64,000 nt of DNA from Mediterraneibacter glycyrrhizinilyticus. GTDB taxonomy: Bacteria; Bacillota; Clostridia; Lachnospirales; Lachnospiraceae. The first letter of the stretch is position 1. Every line of letters begins with the position of its first letter. Below the pieces are notes generated by a model. That model made no database searches. It worked only from the letters and a program-made list of their open reading frames with translations, and had not been told where the DNA came from. The DNA lies in contig NZ_JACJLR010000001.1 of the NCBI RefSeq assembly GCF_016902345.1, positions 62,001-126,000 of the forward strand, written 5' to 3'. The position numbers were made by a program, and so were the translations under genes. Of the stretch, positions 33,239-41,646 are shown one piece after another.

Positions 33239-34702
33239 TCACCTCGATTCTATAAAAAAATTTTGGAGGCGCTGGAGCCCTGCGGCATCCAGTGCATATT
33301 GTTCCTGTACCATACCATGCTCCAAATGCAGAACATGAGTACAGCAACTGACGATCAGCTCATAATCATGGGTGATGACAAGAGATGTCTTTCCCATTTT
33401 CTGTATCGTCACAAGTTCATCAGCCACTTCTTTCATGTGCTGTAAATCCAGACCGCTGGTAGGTTCATCCAGCACTAAAATCTTACGCTCGGAAACAAGA
33501 GCGGTGGCAATCGCCACCCGCTGCTTCTGACCGCCGGAGAGCGCCATCGGGTGCCGCTCCTTAAACTGTAACAAATCCAATCGGTCAAGAACTGCATCCG
33601 CCTTATCGGTAGCCGGTTCCGCCATGCTGATGAGCATTTCTTCCTCTGTGCTTTCCGTAAACAACTGATGGTTAACATCCTGCATGACCATATAGCACAG
33701 GGACAGCCTTTGCTTTCTATTATACGGTTTTTCATCTATTTTCACAATGCATTTGCAATGCTTCTCCAATCCGCAGAGGCAACGGGCCAAGGTGGATTTT
33801 CCGGCTCCGTTATGACCGATCACTGCGATAATGCCCGCCTGTGGCAGCGAAAGACTGTCAATATCCAGCGCATCCCTCTGCTTTGTATAAGCAAAATGAA
33901 AGTTCTCACATTCGATAGAACCACTGCTTGCAACAGGATGTGCTGTCACAGGGAACGCGCCCAGGTCAAAAGGCCGCAGCCCCATTTCTGCCTGTTGCGT
34001 CACGGACAGTTTAAGTGCATCCAGAGCCAAGTAATCTTTTTCAATTCTCCCATCTTTTAGATACACAACACGGTCTATCAACTCTTTCAGATAATAGAGC
34101 CGATGTTCCGCAATAATAACTGTTTTCCCTTGCTGTTTCCAAATCTGGATCATCCGGCGCAGATCTTTTGTGGCTGACATATCCAGATTAGAAGATGGTT
34201 CGTCCAGAACGATGATGGGCGGATTACTGGCCGACACAGAGGCACAAGCAATTTTCTGCTTTTCTCCGCCGGAAAGAGAAAAGATATTTTTCCCCAGCAG
34301 ATTGTCCATATCAAACTGTTCCGCAGTTGATTTCACCCGCTGAATGATTTCTTCTTCAGGCAAGCCCTGATTTTCGCATCCAAAAGCCAGTTCGCTGGTG
34401 GAGTCCACCGTAAAAAACTGCGTGCGGGGATTTTGAAAAACGCTCCCCACATATTTCGCTGTTTCATAGAGTGGAAGTCTGCTGATGTTCTTGCCATCCA
34501 GCAGGACTTCGCCGCTTAACTCGCCCTCATAATAATTCGGGATCAGCCCATTCACCAACCGAGTCAGGGTTGTTTTTCCGCAGCCAGATTGCCCACACAA
34601 AAGGATAACTTGCCCGTCCGGGATGATTAAGTCAATGTTTACAAGCCCACCGGCATCCGTTCCCCCGGCATATCGAAAATTGATATTGCGAAGTTCAATC
34701 AT
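33239..34702 (-). CDS. ECF transporter ATPase, two fused nucleotide domains
   Basis: This 487-aa protein carries two complete ABC ATPase domains in one chain: CGQSGCGKTT with SLSGGEKQK and VLDEPSSNLD, then IGHNGAGKST with ALSGGQKQR and VLDEPTSGLD. It would be the A1A2 module of an energy-coupling factor transporter acting with the T and S proteins encoded just upstream. Start 34702 has GGAGGA; sequence further upstream in the frame overlaps the T gene and is not needed. Confidence 0.88.
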   Translation of the reverse strand: MIELRNINFRYAGGTDAGGLVNIDLIIPDGQVILLCGQSGCGKTTLTRLVNGLIPNYYEGELSGEVLLDGKNISRLPLYETAKYVGSVFQNPRTQFFTVDSTSELAFGCENQGLPEEEIIQRVKSTAEQFDMDNLLGKNIFSLSGGEKQKIACASVSASNPPIIVLDEPSSNLDMSATKDLRRMIQIWKQQGKTVIIAEHRLYYLKELIDRVVYLKDGRIEKDYLALDALKLSVTQQAEMGLRPFDLGAFPVTAHPVASSGSIECENFHFAYTKQRDALDIDSLSLPQAGIIAVIGHNGAGKSTLARCLCGLEKHCKCIVKIDEKPYNRKQRLSLCYMVMQDVNHQLFTESTEEEMLISMAEPATDKADAVLDRLDLLQFKERHPMALSGGQKQRVAIATALVSERKILVLDEPTSGLDLQHMKEVADELVTIQKMGKTSLVITHDYELIVSCCTHVLHLEHGMVQEQYALDAAGLQRLQNFFIESR

Positions 34703-34715
34703 AGACTCCTTCCTC

Positions 34716-35438
34716 CTAACAAATAAAGAAACCGACCCAACAGGGTATCGCCAGCAGGAAGAAGAAAATGTCCAAAGGCCCAAAGCCAATTTTGCAAATA
34801 TTTGTCCGTTTCTGCGGCGCTCCAAGCCCTCGCGTGAGAGCCGCCGCAGACAGTTCTTCTCCGATTTTGGCAATCGACATCATCAGAGGAACCACCCGGT
34901 ATTCCAGCATCTTCATGGGACTGCGGAGAGTAGTGATGCCGCGCATCTTCATGGCGTCCCGTATAGCCGCATATTCCTCTTTTACCGTCGGGAAGAAGCG
35001 AAACACCACGGACACAGGGATTACTATTTTCTCGGGAACATGCATCCGTTCCATAGCTGCGACAAATTCACTGACAGTTGTAGTGCTCACCAGATAGTAT
35101 CCCATGATAAATCCGGGAAGCATGTGTGTATAAATCCCGACCGCAGCTCCCAGGATAAAATTCCATGTACCAGTGAGCAGCGGCAATACCGTTAATTCCA
35201 ACGCAAACAAAATAGCGTATGTAACTGCAAATCTGGCTGCGGCCACCCATTTTCTTGAAAGGAGCAGGAACACAATCGGGCACGCCATGAGGCACGGGCG
35301 AACCAGGTTCATAAATCCGCCCGTGCCGCCAGTAATCATAATGGTGCTGACTGTAACAGTCAAAAACAGTTTTGTCCTCGGATCGGTGGGAATAACAGCT
35401 TTGCTTTCAAATTTTAGCGTTGTAACCGCCGCATCCAT
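34716..35438 (-). CDS. ECF transporter T component
   Basis: This 240-aa membrane protein has about five helices and the T-component coupling signatures (AAMERMHVPEKIVIPVSVVFRFFPTVKEEY and IGEELSAAALTRGLGAP, with the Ala-Arg-Gly type motif). It links S component and ATPases. Its ATG shares one base with the stop of the S-component gene (TGATG), and the ATPase gene follows at 13 bp, so S-T-A are one transcript. Confidence 0.85.
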   Translation of the reverse strand: MDAAVTTLKFESKAVIPTDPRTKLFLTVTVSTIMITGGTGGFMNLVRPCLMACPIVFLLLSRKWVAAARFAVTYAILFALELTVLPLLTGTWNFILGAAVGIYTHMLPGFIMGYYLVSTTTVSEFVAAMERMHVPEKIVIPVSVVFRFFPTVKEEYAAIRDAMKMRGITTLRSPMKMLEYRVVPLMMSIAKIGEELSAAALTRGLGAPQKRTNICKIGFGPLDIFFFLLAIPCWVGFFIC

Positions 35439-36028
35439 CAGGCAATCCCTGCCTTTTCAAAATGCTTCTTCAACACAGCTTTACCAAGAAGCGCCCCCAA
35501 AATGCCGCCGATAAAAGTGACAATAAACAGAACCGGGTACATCCAGCCAGGAGTATAGGACATGAGTGTGTCTACATATTCCTGCCCATAGCTGCTCACA
35601 AGTGAGGCGAAGAAGGTATCACGGGTCAAAAACATCCGGCTCACATAGCCCATGATCCAAAGGGAAAACACTCCGTTGCCAAGGAGTGTGCACTTCCAGC
35701 TTTGATATTTTCCAGCCCGCAAAATTACATCGCCCAGGACACCAAAGATGATGCCAAAAATCAGAACCAACACACCGCTGCCCATGATTAAATTCAGCAA
35801 GCCCAGAACAATGCCGGTCAGGGATACCATGCCAAACTTTTTGACCTTTGTTAAGTACAGCATAAAGGGAATACCGCACAGGATGGGGCACACCAATCCA
35901 AGAAGCGGGATAAAGATAGGGATGTACCCCAACATCATGCCCGCAAAGAAAATGACAAAATAGATGGCGGTGAAAATGCCCACATTGATAAGGTCTTTTG
36001 CTTGTAGCTTTTTGCTTTTTGTTTCCAT
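35438..36028 (-). CDS. ECF transporter S component (MptD/Trep_Strep type)
   Basis: This 196-aa, six-helix substrate-binding membrane protein starts METKSKKLQAKDLINVGIFT with FAGMMLGYIPIFIPLLGLVC following. The family (MptD-like) has no firmly known ligand; members occur in siderophore-related loci of streptococci and clostridia. It is first gene of the operon 36028-27800 and has operator site 5 upstream. A second S-component start survives at 22949, so the island once held at least two such transporters. Confidence 0.82.
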   Translation of the reverse strand: METKSKKLQAKDLINVGIFTAIYFVIFFAGMMLGYIPIFIPLLGLVCPILCGIPFMLYLTKVKKFGMVSLTGIVLGLLNLIMGSGVLVLIFGIIFGVLGDVILRAGKYQSWKCTLLGNGVFSLWIMGYVSRMFLTRDTFFASLVSSYGQEYVDTLMSYTPGWMYPVLFIVTFIGGILGALLGKAVLKKHFEKAGIA

Positions 36029-36048
36029 TTACACATACCTCCAGAGAA

Positions 36049-36064
36049 GTTAGCAAAAACTAAC
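36049..36064 (-). promoter_or_regulatory. GTTAG-N6-CTAAC operator (site 5)
   Basis: GTTAG CAAAAA CTAAC lies 21 bp upstream of the S-component ATG and would control the whole ECF-AraC-ABC-DtxR operon. Confidence 0.75.
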
Positions 36065-36370
36065 CTATTGTGATTAAAAATGGCGAAGCAGAATTTCGCA
36101 CAATCAGATTCTACTATAATCTAAACAGGCTACGCCACTCTAAATAGATTGAAAATACTCCAAATGGTTTTTGATTTTCATATGTAATGTAAAAGAGCTG
36201 TAGCAACTTACAAATCATTATGATTTTTCGGGTTTATTAAAAAAACGTCTCCTGAACCGTGTTTTTCAATCCGTTATTTTTCTATAGACTTTTCCAAAAG
36301 GATAATGCCACTCGTTCTTTATTGTGGTCAGTATGGACTAATAAGTTCAGGAGAATTTCTACATAAACAA
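36065..36370. other. AT-rich intergenic region
   Basis: This 300-bp stretch upstream of the S-component operon holds no gene. It probably contains the minus-strand promoter next to operator site 5 and the terminator region of the XRE copy B at its right edge. Confidence 0.5.
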
Positions 36371-36410
36371 AACTCGCAGCTTAGAGTAATTAAACTCTTT
36401 CCCGCGAATT

Positions 36411-36575
36411 TCATTCCTTCTTTTCTTCTGGTGGCACAAATTCCAGCAGATCACCAATCTCACAATTCAGTACAGTACATAAGCGTGCGAGAACATCTAT
36501 ATCCAATCGAGTGATTTTGTTCCTGCAGTAGTTGTTGCTCTGCGTTCGCTGCATCTCTGCCCGGTGGCTCAACAT
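36411..36575 (-). pseudogene. XRE-type HTH fragment (copy B)
   Basis: It is the paralogue of 27546-27716, 54 residues from ATG 36575. The core (QSNNYCRNKITRLDIDVLAR) is kept and the end is LEFVPPEEKKE. The N-terminal half of the HTH lacks a start. Confidence 0.55.
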
Positions 36576-36659
36576 ATTATCGAAAGATACAAGTCGAATA
36601 TAAATTATGAAGAATAGAAAAGAAGAACAGCAGCCTGAGTTGGATCAGACTGCTGACTC

Positions 36660-36844
36660 TTATTTTTCTGCTTGTACTTCAAAACAGTATCCGACTTCCC
36701 GAACGGATCGGATGGTAAATGGAGCATTGGGAGCTGCCTGGTACAGCTTTTCCCGAAGGTTGCAGATGTGAAAGCCGATAGTGTTGCTCTCACAGCCAGA
36801 GGGAATATCTCCCCATACCTTCTCGTAGATTTGGCTGTATGTAA
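36660..36844 (-). pseudogene. Winged-helix regulator fragment (copy B)
   Basis: The last ~61 residues of the regulator at 27800 (YSQIYEKVWGDIPSGCESNT through VREVGYCFEVQAEK). The rest is replaced by Tn554-type sequence at 36845, another deletion joint. Confidence 0.7.
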
Positions 36845-37187
36845 AGATACCAGGCGGCCACTACAATACACCACAGTAAAACATAAAGTTCTCCAACTGA
36901 TTCTGAAAGAAGACTTGCGGGATGATGATGGCAAGCTCTTCAAATTCAACACACATATGTTTCGGAGATCTTATGGAGTCAAGTTAACGGAACTGCATCT
37001 GGATGACTGGACGATCGCCAAGCTGCTTGGGCATAAGAATGTTAGCGCAGTAAAGCATTACCGAAAAATGAGCAACCAGCTCCTGGCCGATGAAACCAGA
37101 CGAGCAAGAGCAGAACAAACAAGAATCCTATTAAAAAACTTAGATGGATGGGGTGAAGACTATGAGCAAATACGACAAAATGGTTGA
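36845..37187 (+). pseudogene. Tn554-type tyrosine recombinase, C-terminal fragment
   Basis: It contains the catalytic end of a tyrosine recombinase: THMFRRSYGVKLTELHLDDW (HxxR box) and IAKLLGHKNVSAVKHYRKMS with LGH and the nucleophile tyrosine. The N-terminal DNA-binding part is missing. Its 3' end overlaps a TnpC-type gene, the order found at the right end of Tn554-family elements. Confidence 0.8.
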
Positions 37188-37545
37188 AGTCAATCGGGAA
37201 CGCAGCGAAGAAAAAATAGCTGCAGCAAAACGAGCAATCCGAAAATTGTTGGATCAAGGAGAAAGAGTATCTGTTCCCCAGCTTGTGAAGATGACCGGCG
37301 CTTCCAGAGGATTTTTTTATAAGAACCCAATCGTAAGAGCAGAAATTGACCGTGTCATGGAACAGCAGGCCGGAACCATTGATCCACGCAGAGGCATCCT
37401 GGATAAGGCAATGGAAGGCCGGATCGATCTGCTCCAGGACGAGATCTTCCGACTGCGGCAAGAAAATCAAGAACTGAGAGCTGAAAATGAAAGGCTGCAG
37501 AAAGCACTCAGTAAGAAAAGCCGGAGCGATTTTCGTAGGCTGTAA
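37162..37545 (+). CDS. TnpC-type accessory protein of a Tn554-like element
   Basis: This 127-aa, highly charged protein has an HTH-like middle (QGERVSVPQLVKMTGASRGFFYKN) and a long C-terminal coiled coil (RIDLLQDEIFRLRQENQELRAENERLQKAL). TnpC of Tn554 modulates transposition orientation and frequency. The ATG at 37162 lies inside the recombinase gene (26-bp overlap). The gene looks complete, and a terminator follows. Confidence 0.78.
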   Translation: MSKYDKMVEVNRERSEEKIAAAKRAIRKLLDQGERVSVPQLVKMTGASRGFFYKNPIVRAEIDRVMEQQAGTIDPRRGILDKAMEGRIDLLQDEIFRLRQENQELRAENERLQKALSKKSRSDFRRL

Positions 37546-37566
37546 ACTTAAAAAATAATACATAGA

Positions 37567-37594
37567 GCCAGCGGCAAAACAACCGCTGGCTTTT
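37567..37594 (+). terminator. Terminator after TnpC gene
   Basis: GCCAGCGG pairs with CCGCTGGC across an 8-nt A-rich loop, then TTTT. Confidence 0.85.
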
Positions 37595-37841
37595 GCAGTT
37601 GTAACCTATGAGTATACACTGCGAAACTTATTGAGACTTCTGCATTTTACGAGCAAGGCTTATAATACAGGTAGATCAAGAAGTCCAGTCACCTATTTGT
37701 ACAGATACTGATCACACGCTGAAGGAAAGGAATCCCGCCATATGGTCGCACCAAAACCGGAAAACAGGTACACAAAACACATTTGTGCTTTCCGTTAAGC
37801 CCAGTGTTTTCAAGGGCTGACGGGGACGGGCTATATTTTAG

Positions 37842-38087
37842 TATCCCAACTGGTGGGCTGATATGCCCCAGCCGCTGTACACATTTTTCGACGAGTATGA
37901 CCTCTCCGGGAAAACGATCATTCCCTTTAATTCCCACAACGGAAGCCGTTTTTCGGGCACCATTGAGACCATCGCGGAACTGGAACCGGATGCAGAGGTG
38001 ATCGAGGACGGATTTACGGTAAATGAGAGGGATGTGCCAGACGCGGCGGGAGACATCGCGGACTGGTTAGAAGGGCTGGGATATTAA
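37842..38087 (+). pseudogene. Flavodoxin, C-terminal fragment
   Basis: The open stretch starts right after a TAG (37839-37841) and reads YPNWWADMPQPLYTFFDEYD, then LSGKTIIPFNSHNGSRF, the C-terminal FMN-contact region of class 4 flavodoxins. The N-terminal half is gone. The preceding 37600-37840 has no gene. It lies directly before the flavinylation genes, so the flavodoxin probably once belonged to the same electron-transfer set. Confidence 0.78.
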
Positions 38088-38123
38088 AACTGATTTTATC
38101 TCGAAAGTGAAAGGTAAGACAGA

Positions 38124-38804
38124 ATGAAAAAGCAATCTGTAAAAATCATAGTTGATGTGATCATGACTGTGCTGCTCCTTCTCCTGATGGCGTTTGAGCT
38201 GATCGGGAGGACCGCTCATGAGTGGTTCGGCGTGGGGATGTTTGTCATGTTCGTGATCCATCATATTTTAAACCGCAGGTGGACCGCGCATCTCCTGAAG
38301 GGAAAGTATACGCCCGTCCGGGTGTTCCAGACGATCCTGGTGGTGCTGGTCCTGCTCTGCATCTTGTCCTCCATGGTGAGCGGGATCGTCCTCTCCAGGC
38401 ATGTCTTTGCCTTTCTGCCGATCAAGGGAGGCAGGAGCCGGGCAAGGGTCCTCCATATGATCGGCGCCTACTGGGGCTTTGTCTTCCTGTCGCTCCATCT
38501 GGGCGTTCACTGGAACATGATGATGGGGATGGCAGGAAAAGCGGCGGGAACCTCTTCTGCCCTTCGCACATGGATCCTGAGGATCCTGGGGGCCGCAGTT
38601 GCTGCATACGGAGTGTACGCATTTGTGAAACGGGGGATCGGAGGATATATGTTCCTTACGAGCATGTTCGTGTTCTTTGATTTTGAGGAACCCCTGGTGC
38701 TGTTCTATGTGGATTATATCGCAGTCATGGGGCTGTTCGTGTGGACCGGACATTACCTGGCGAAGATACTGAGAGGACTGCCGGGCAAGAAAAACGTACG
38801 GTAA
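38124..38804 (+). CDS. DUF4405 membrane protein (cytochrome b-like)
   Basis: This 226-aa protein has about six helices with histidines on the helices (FVMFVIHHILNRRW, RVLHMIGAYWGFVFLSLHLGVHWNMM), suggesting heme ligands. DUF4405 proteins occur with ApbE-dependent extracytoplasmic flavinylation systems as transmembrane electron carriers. That agrees with the ApbE gene 30 bp downstream. Start ATG 38124 follows AAAGGTAAG. Confidence 0.8.
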   Translation: MKKQSVKIIVDVIMTVLLLLLMAFELIGRTAHEWFGVGMFVMFVIHHILNRRWTAHLLKGKYTPVRVFQTILVVLVLLCILSSMVSGIVLSRHVFAFLPIKGGRSRARVLHMIGAYWGFVFLSLHLGVHWNMMMGMAGKAAGTSSALRTWILRILGAAVAAYGVYAFVKRGIGGYMFLTSMFVFFDFEEPLVLFYVDYIAVMGLFVWTGHYLAKILRGLPGKKNVR

Positions 38805-38834
38805 AGCTTTGGTACAGAGACACAGGAGGGAAAG

Positions 38835-39953
38835 ATGGAGAGAAGATCCTGGATGATCTTTGCACTTTTGTGCATGCTGAGCATGACTGCGTGTTCTGCG
38901 GCTGATACAGTTTCGGGTTCCGGTGGCGTCCACAGAGGATCCGTAGATGCCGGGGAAAGCGATTCAGACGGAAGCACGGAGTCAGGAGAACAAAAGCCGG
39001 CACAGACAGATTTTTTTGCAATGGACACCTATATGACCTTCACAGCATACGGGGATGGAGCCGGGGACGCACTCTCCCAGGCAGAAGAAGAGATCCGGAA
39101 GCTGGAGAGCGAGTGGTCTGTGACAGAGGAGGACAGTGAGATCTGGAAAGTCAACCACAGCGGCGGACAGCCGGTAACACTCAGCGACGAGACAGCGCAG
39201 GTCGTACGGTTCGCGCTCGACATGGCAGAGGAGACGGGCGGAGCGCTGGAGCCAACGATCTATCCCGTCCTGACTGCATGGGGATTCACGACGGATGAGA
39301 ACCGGATCCCCGGGGAGGAGGAGCTTCGGTCACTCCGCGAAAACGTGGGATATGAAAAGGTGGACCTGGACGGAAACCAGATCACCCTTCCTGCAGGGAT
39401 GGAACTGGATCTGGGAGCGGTCGGGAAAGGCTATGCGGGGGATCTGACAGCAGAACTTCTGGAAGCGGAAGGAATCACGTCAGCTCTTCTTGACATCGGC
39501 GGCAATGTCCAGGCAGTCGGGGGCAGACCGGACGGAACAGACTGGAGACTGGGACTTCGAAATCCCTATGGCGAGGGGACGATCGGGGTCCTTTCCGTGT
39601 CGGACTGTGCAGTGGTGACCTCCGGAAATTATGAGCGCTATTTTGTCGGTGAGGACGGGAAAGAGTACGGACATATCATTGACCCAAAGACCGGGCATCC
39701 TGTGGATAACGGACTCGCCTCTGTCACGATCGTCACGGAAGAAGGGAAGAGGGGGGACGCATTGTCCACGTCCATGTTCGTAAAAGGTCTGGACCAGGCG
39801 CAGGAATACTGGAGAGACCATCCGGATTTTGATATGATCCTCATCACAGAGGATGGACAGATATATCTGACAGAAGGGGTACAGGACCGGTTTGAACTGA
39901 GCGACAGTTTTGAGAATATGGAACTGCATGTGATCAGGGCAGATGACGAGTGA
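38835..39953 (+). CDS. apbE: FAD:protein FMN transferase (ApbE), lipoprotein
   Basis: This 372-aa protein has a lipoprotein signal (FALLCMLSMTAC, lipobox cysteine at about 20), a Ser/Gly-rich linker, and the ApbE fold: FFAMDTYMTF, ALEPTIYPVLTAWGF, LDLGAVGKGYAGD and the metal/FAD site DIGGNVQAVGG. The later region HIIDPKTGHPV and GDALSTSMFVKGL completes the active site. It attaches FMN to threonine of partner proteins outside the membrane. No obvious FMN-accepting protein is in view apart from neighbours of unknown status. AGGAGGG precedes the ATG. Confidence 0.92.
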   Translation: MERRSWMIFALLCMLSMTACSAADTVSGSGGVHRGSVDAGESDSDGSTESGEQKPAQTDFFAMDTYMTFTAYGDGAGDALSQAEEEIRKLESEWSVTEEDSEIWKVNHSGGQPVTLSDETAQVVRFALDMAEETGGALEPTIYPVLTAWGFTTDENRIPGEEELRSLRENVGYEKVDLDGNQITLPAGMELDLGAVGKGYAGDLTAELLEAEGITSALLDIGGNVQAVGGRPDGTDWRLGLRNPYGEGTIGVLSVSDCAVVTSGNYERYFVGEDGKEYGHIIDPKTGHPVDNGLASVTIVTEEGKRGDALSTSMFVKGLDQAQEYWRDHPDFDMILITEDGQIYLTEGVQDRFELSDSFENMELHVIRADDE

Positions 39954-40067
39954 CAGAGCGGGAAGCGAGTGACAGGCAGGCATAAGAGAAACTTGACATC
40001 TGCCCTGCTTTTCTATAAACTTGTAGAGTGACAAAAAGACAGAAGAAAGACATGCGGAGGTGATCCC

Positions 40068-40481
40068 TTGAAGGTACTCATCATTGACGGACAGGGCGGA
40101 GGTCTTGGGCGTCAGCTGGTGACAGCGATAAAAGAACGATATCCACAGACAGAAGTGCTGGCGGTGGGGACCAACAGCCTGGCTACCGGGGCGATGCTGC
40201 GTGCCGGAGCGGACCAGGCGGCCACAGGAGAGAACTCAGTCGTAGTCGCTTCCGGGAGAGTGGATGTGATCATGGGGCCGGTGGGAATCGTGATCGCGGA
40301 TTCCATGCTGGGTGAGATCACTCCGGGAATGGCGCTTGCCGTGGGACAGAGCAGGGCGAAAAGGATCCTGATCCCGGTCAATCTCTGTGACAATATCGTT
40401 GCAGGAGTTTCTGATACGTCCATGTCCCGAAATGTCCAGAATGCAGTCGATGCACTGGGAACGCTCATGGATCCTTCATAG
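40068..40481 (+). CDS. DUF3842 protein
   Basis: This 137-aa protein has a nucleotide-binding-like N-terminus MKVLIIDGQGGGLGRQLV and a conserved middle (VAVGTNSLATGAMLRAGA, then ENSVVVASGRVDVIMGPVGI). The function of DUF3842 is unknown; it is common in Clostridia. The start is TTG 40068 with CGGAGGTGA. A weak TTGACA at about 39991 may drive it. Its position before the nickel-pincer genes may be meaningful. Confidence 0.75.
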   Translation: MKVLIIDGQGGGLGRQLVTAIKERYPQTEVLAVGTNSLATGAMLRAGADQAATGENSVVVASGRVDVIMGPVGIVIADSMLGEITPGMALAVGQSRAKRILIPVNLCDNIVAGVSDTSMSRNVQNAVDALGTLMDPS

Positions 40482-40781
40482 ATTTTTGCATTTATGGAAA
40501 CAAGTATGAGCGGCCTTCAGTAACCGTCAGCAAGGAGTGAAAAGGATCGAACAAAAAGCCGGCAGGAAGCCGGGAAGGTGGCAGAAGCTACAGACAGGAT
40601 CACTCAGAGGGCGCGGAAGGACCAGGGCAGGACTGTTATTTGGAGAAAATAGAATAACAGGAAATGAAAATAAAATAGCAAGACAGACAGGATCGATACC
40701 AGGAAGGTATCTGCTTTCAGGAGAAGGCGGGTATCTTTTTTTGGTGCCCTGAAACTGTCTGAGGAAAGGAAGAGACAGAAC
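40482..40781 (+). promoter_or_regulatory. Structured leader candidate upstream of larE
   Basis: The 300-bp gap has no convincing gene. It holds two CAGACAGGATC copies (40591-40601, 40684-40694). GATACC (40695-40700) can pair with GGTATC at 40706-40711, or with GGTATC at 40730-40735, which is followed by seven T. The second pairing is a terminator and the first excludes it. Such a switch suggests attenuation of the lar operon, possibly by nickel; no known riboswitch consensus was recognised. Confidence 0.5.
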
Positions 40782-41537
40782 ATGACATTGGAAGAATTTT
40801 TCCATGCTGCGCCAAGAGCGGCGGTCGCTTTTTCCGGAGGGACGGACTCGGCGTTCCTGCTCTGGGCGGCGAAAAGATATGGGTGTGATGTACACGCTTA
40901 CTATGTGAAGACGGTGTTCCAGCCTGAGTTTGAGTTTCAGGATGCGAGGCGGCTGGCGGAGGAACTGGGGATTCCCATGACGGTGATCCGGACGGATATC
41001 CTCACAGTACCGGAAGCTGCCGCAAATGGTCCAAAGAGGTGCTACTACTGTAAGAAAGCGCTGTTTACCCGGATCTGGCAAACGGTGCGGGAGGACGGAC
41101 ATACACTTCTGCTGGACGGGACCAATGCCTCGGATGACGCAGGGGACCGCCCCGGGATGCAGGCGCTCAAAGAACTGGAAGTCCGCTCCCCTCTGCGGGA
41201 ATGCGGGATCACAAAGGCAGAAGTGCGGAAAAGGTCAAAGGAGGCGGGGCTCTTTACCTGGGATAAACCCGCTTACGCCTGTCTTGCCACCCGGATTCCT
41301 GCCGGGATGCAGATCACTGCGGAGGATTTGGAACGGGTGGAGAGGGCTGAGATGCTACTGGAGGGAATGGGATTTACAGATTTCCGGGTACGGCTCCTGG
41401 CAGAGGGAGCGCGTCTCCAGTTTACAGAAAGGCAGCTGCCGCAGGCGGTTGAAAAAAGAAAGGAGATCTGTTCCCTGCTGATACCGCTGTTCCCGGCAGT
41501 CCTGCTGGATCTGGAAGCCAGAGAACCGTCGGCGTGA
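40782..41537 (+). CDS. larE: LarE, sulfur transferase for nickel-pincer cofactor
   Basis: This 251-aa PP-loop protein (AFSGGTDSAFLLW at 16-28) adenylates the nicotinic acid mononucleotide-derived carboxylate and inserts sulfur. Three cysteines are in the expected positions: C87 and C90 (CYYC) and C167 (KPAYACLATRIP). The last matches the sacrificial cysteine of Lactobacillus plantarum LarE. The extra CxxC pair suggests the [4Fe-4S] form described for Thermotoga-type LarE, which would make the enzyme catalytic. AGGAAAGGAAGAG precedes the ATG. Confidence 0.88.
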   Translation: MTLEEFFHAAPRAAVAFSGGTDSAFLLWAAKRYGCDVHAYYVKTVFQPEFEFQDARRLAEELGIPMTVIRTDILTVPEAAANGPKRCYYCKKALFTRIWQTVREDGHTLLLDGTNASDDAGDRPGMQALKELEVRSPLRECGITKAEVRKRSKEAGLFTWDKPAYACLATRIPAGMQITAEDLERVERAEMLLEGMGFTDFRVRLLAEGARLQFTERQLPQAVEKRKEICSLLIPLFPAVLLDLEAREPSA

Positions 41538-41646
41538 GCGCCCGTACAAAGAGCGCGGCAGATTCGGATAACGGCGCACAGGCGCAGGTTTTTATGACAG
41601 AGCAGAGAGGAGCCTGTGCGCTGTCTTGAGAGAGAAGGAGAAAGAA

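Larger units (their letters stand above)
36371..36844 (-). repeat. About 480-bp direct repeat, copy B
   Basis: Same orientation as 27506-27984. It ends at GCTGTATGTAA, where Tn554-type recombinase sequence begins. Confidence 0.85.
12132..37600 (+). mobile_element. Eroded conjugative / Tn554-like island with metal-linked cargo
   Basis: The left part carries TrbL-like, VirB4 and island-accessory genes in the order typical of Lachnospiraceae conjugative elements. A relaxase start lies at 22484 and a Tn554-type recombinase end with TnpC at 36845-37545. The cargo (18.1-36.1 kb) is visibly AT-richer than the flanking chromosome. Both borders cut into chromosomal genes (the alcohol dehydrogenase at the left, a flavodoxin stub just beyond the right). 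No attachment repeats or tRNA were seen, so the exact ends are uncertain and the element is unlikely to move alone. Confidence 0.7.

Noticed and set aside
18123-36064. Canonical DtxR box for the GTTAG-N6-CTAAC sites
   Set aside because: The DtxR/IdeR 19-mer has GTTAG and CTAAC one base apart; here the gap is six. The half-site is alike but the binding protein must be shown.
40482-40781. A NiCo (czcD) riboswitch or T-box before larE
   Set aside because: Some GGCAGGAC-like pieces occur, but the ordered consensus segments of NiCo RNA and the T-box signature AGGGTGGTACCGCG are absent. Only an unclassified leader is claimed.
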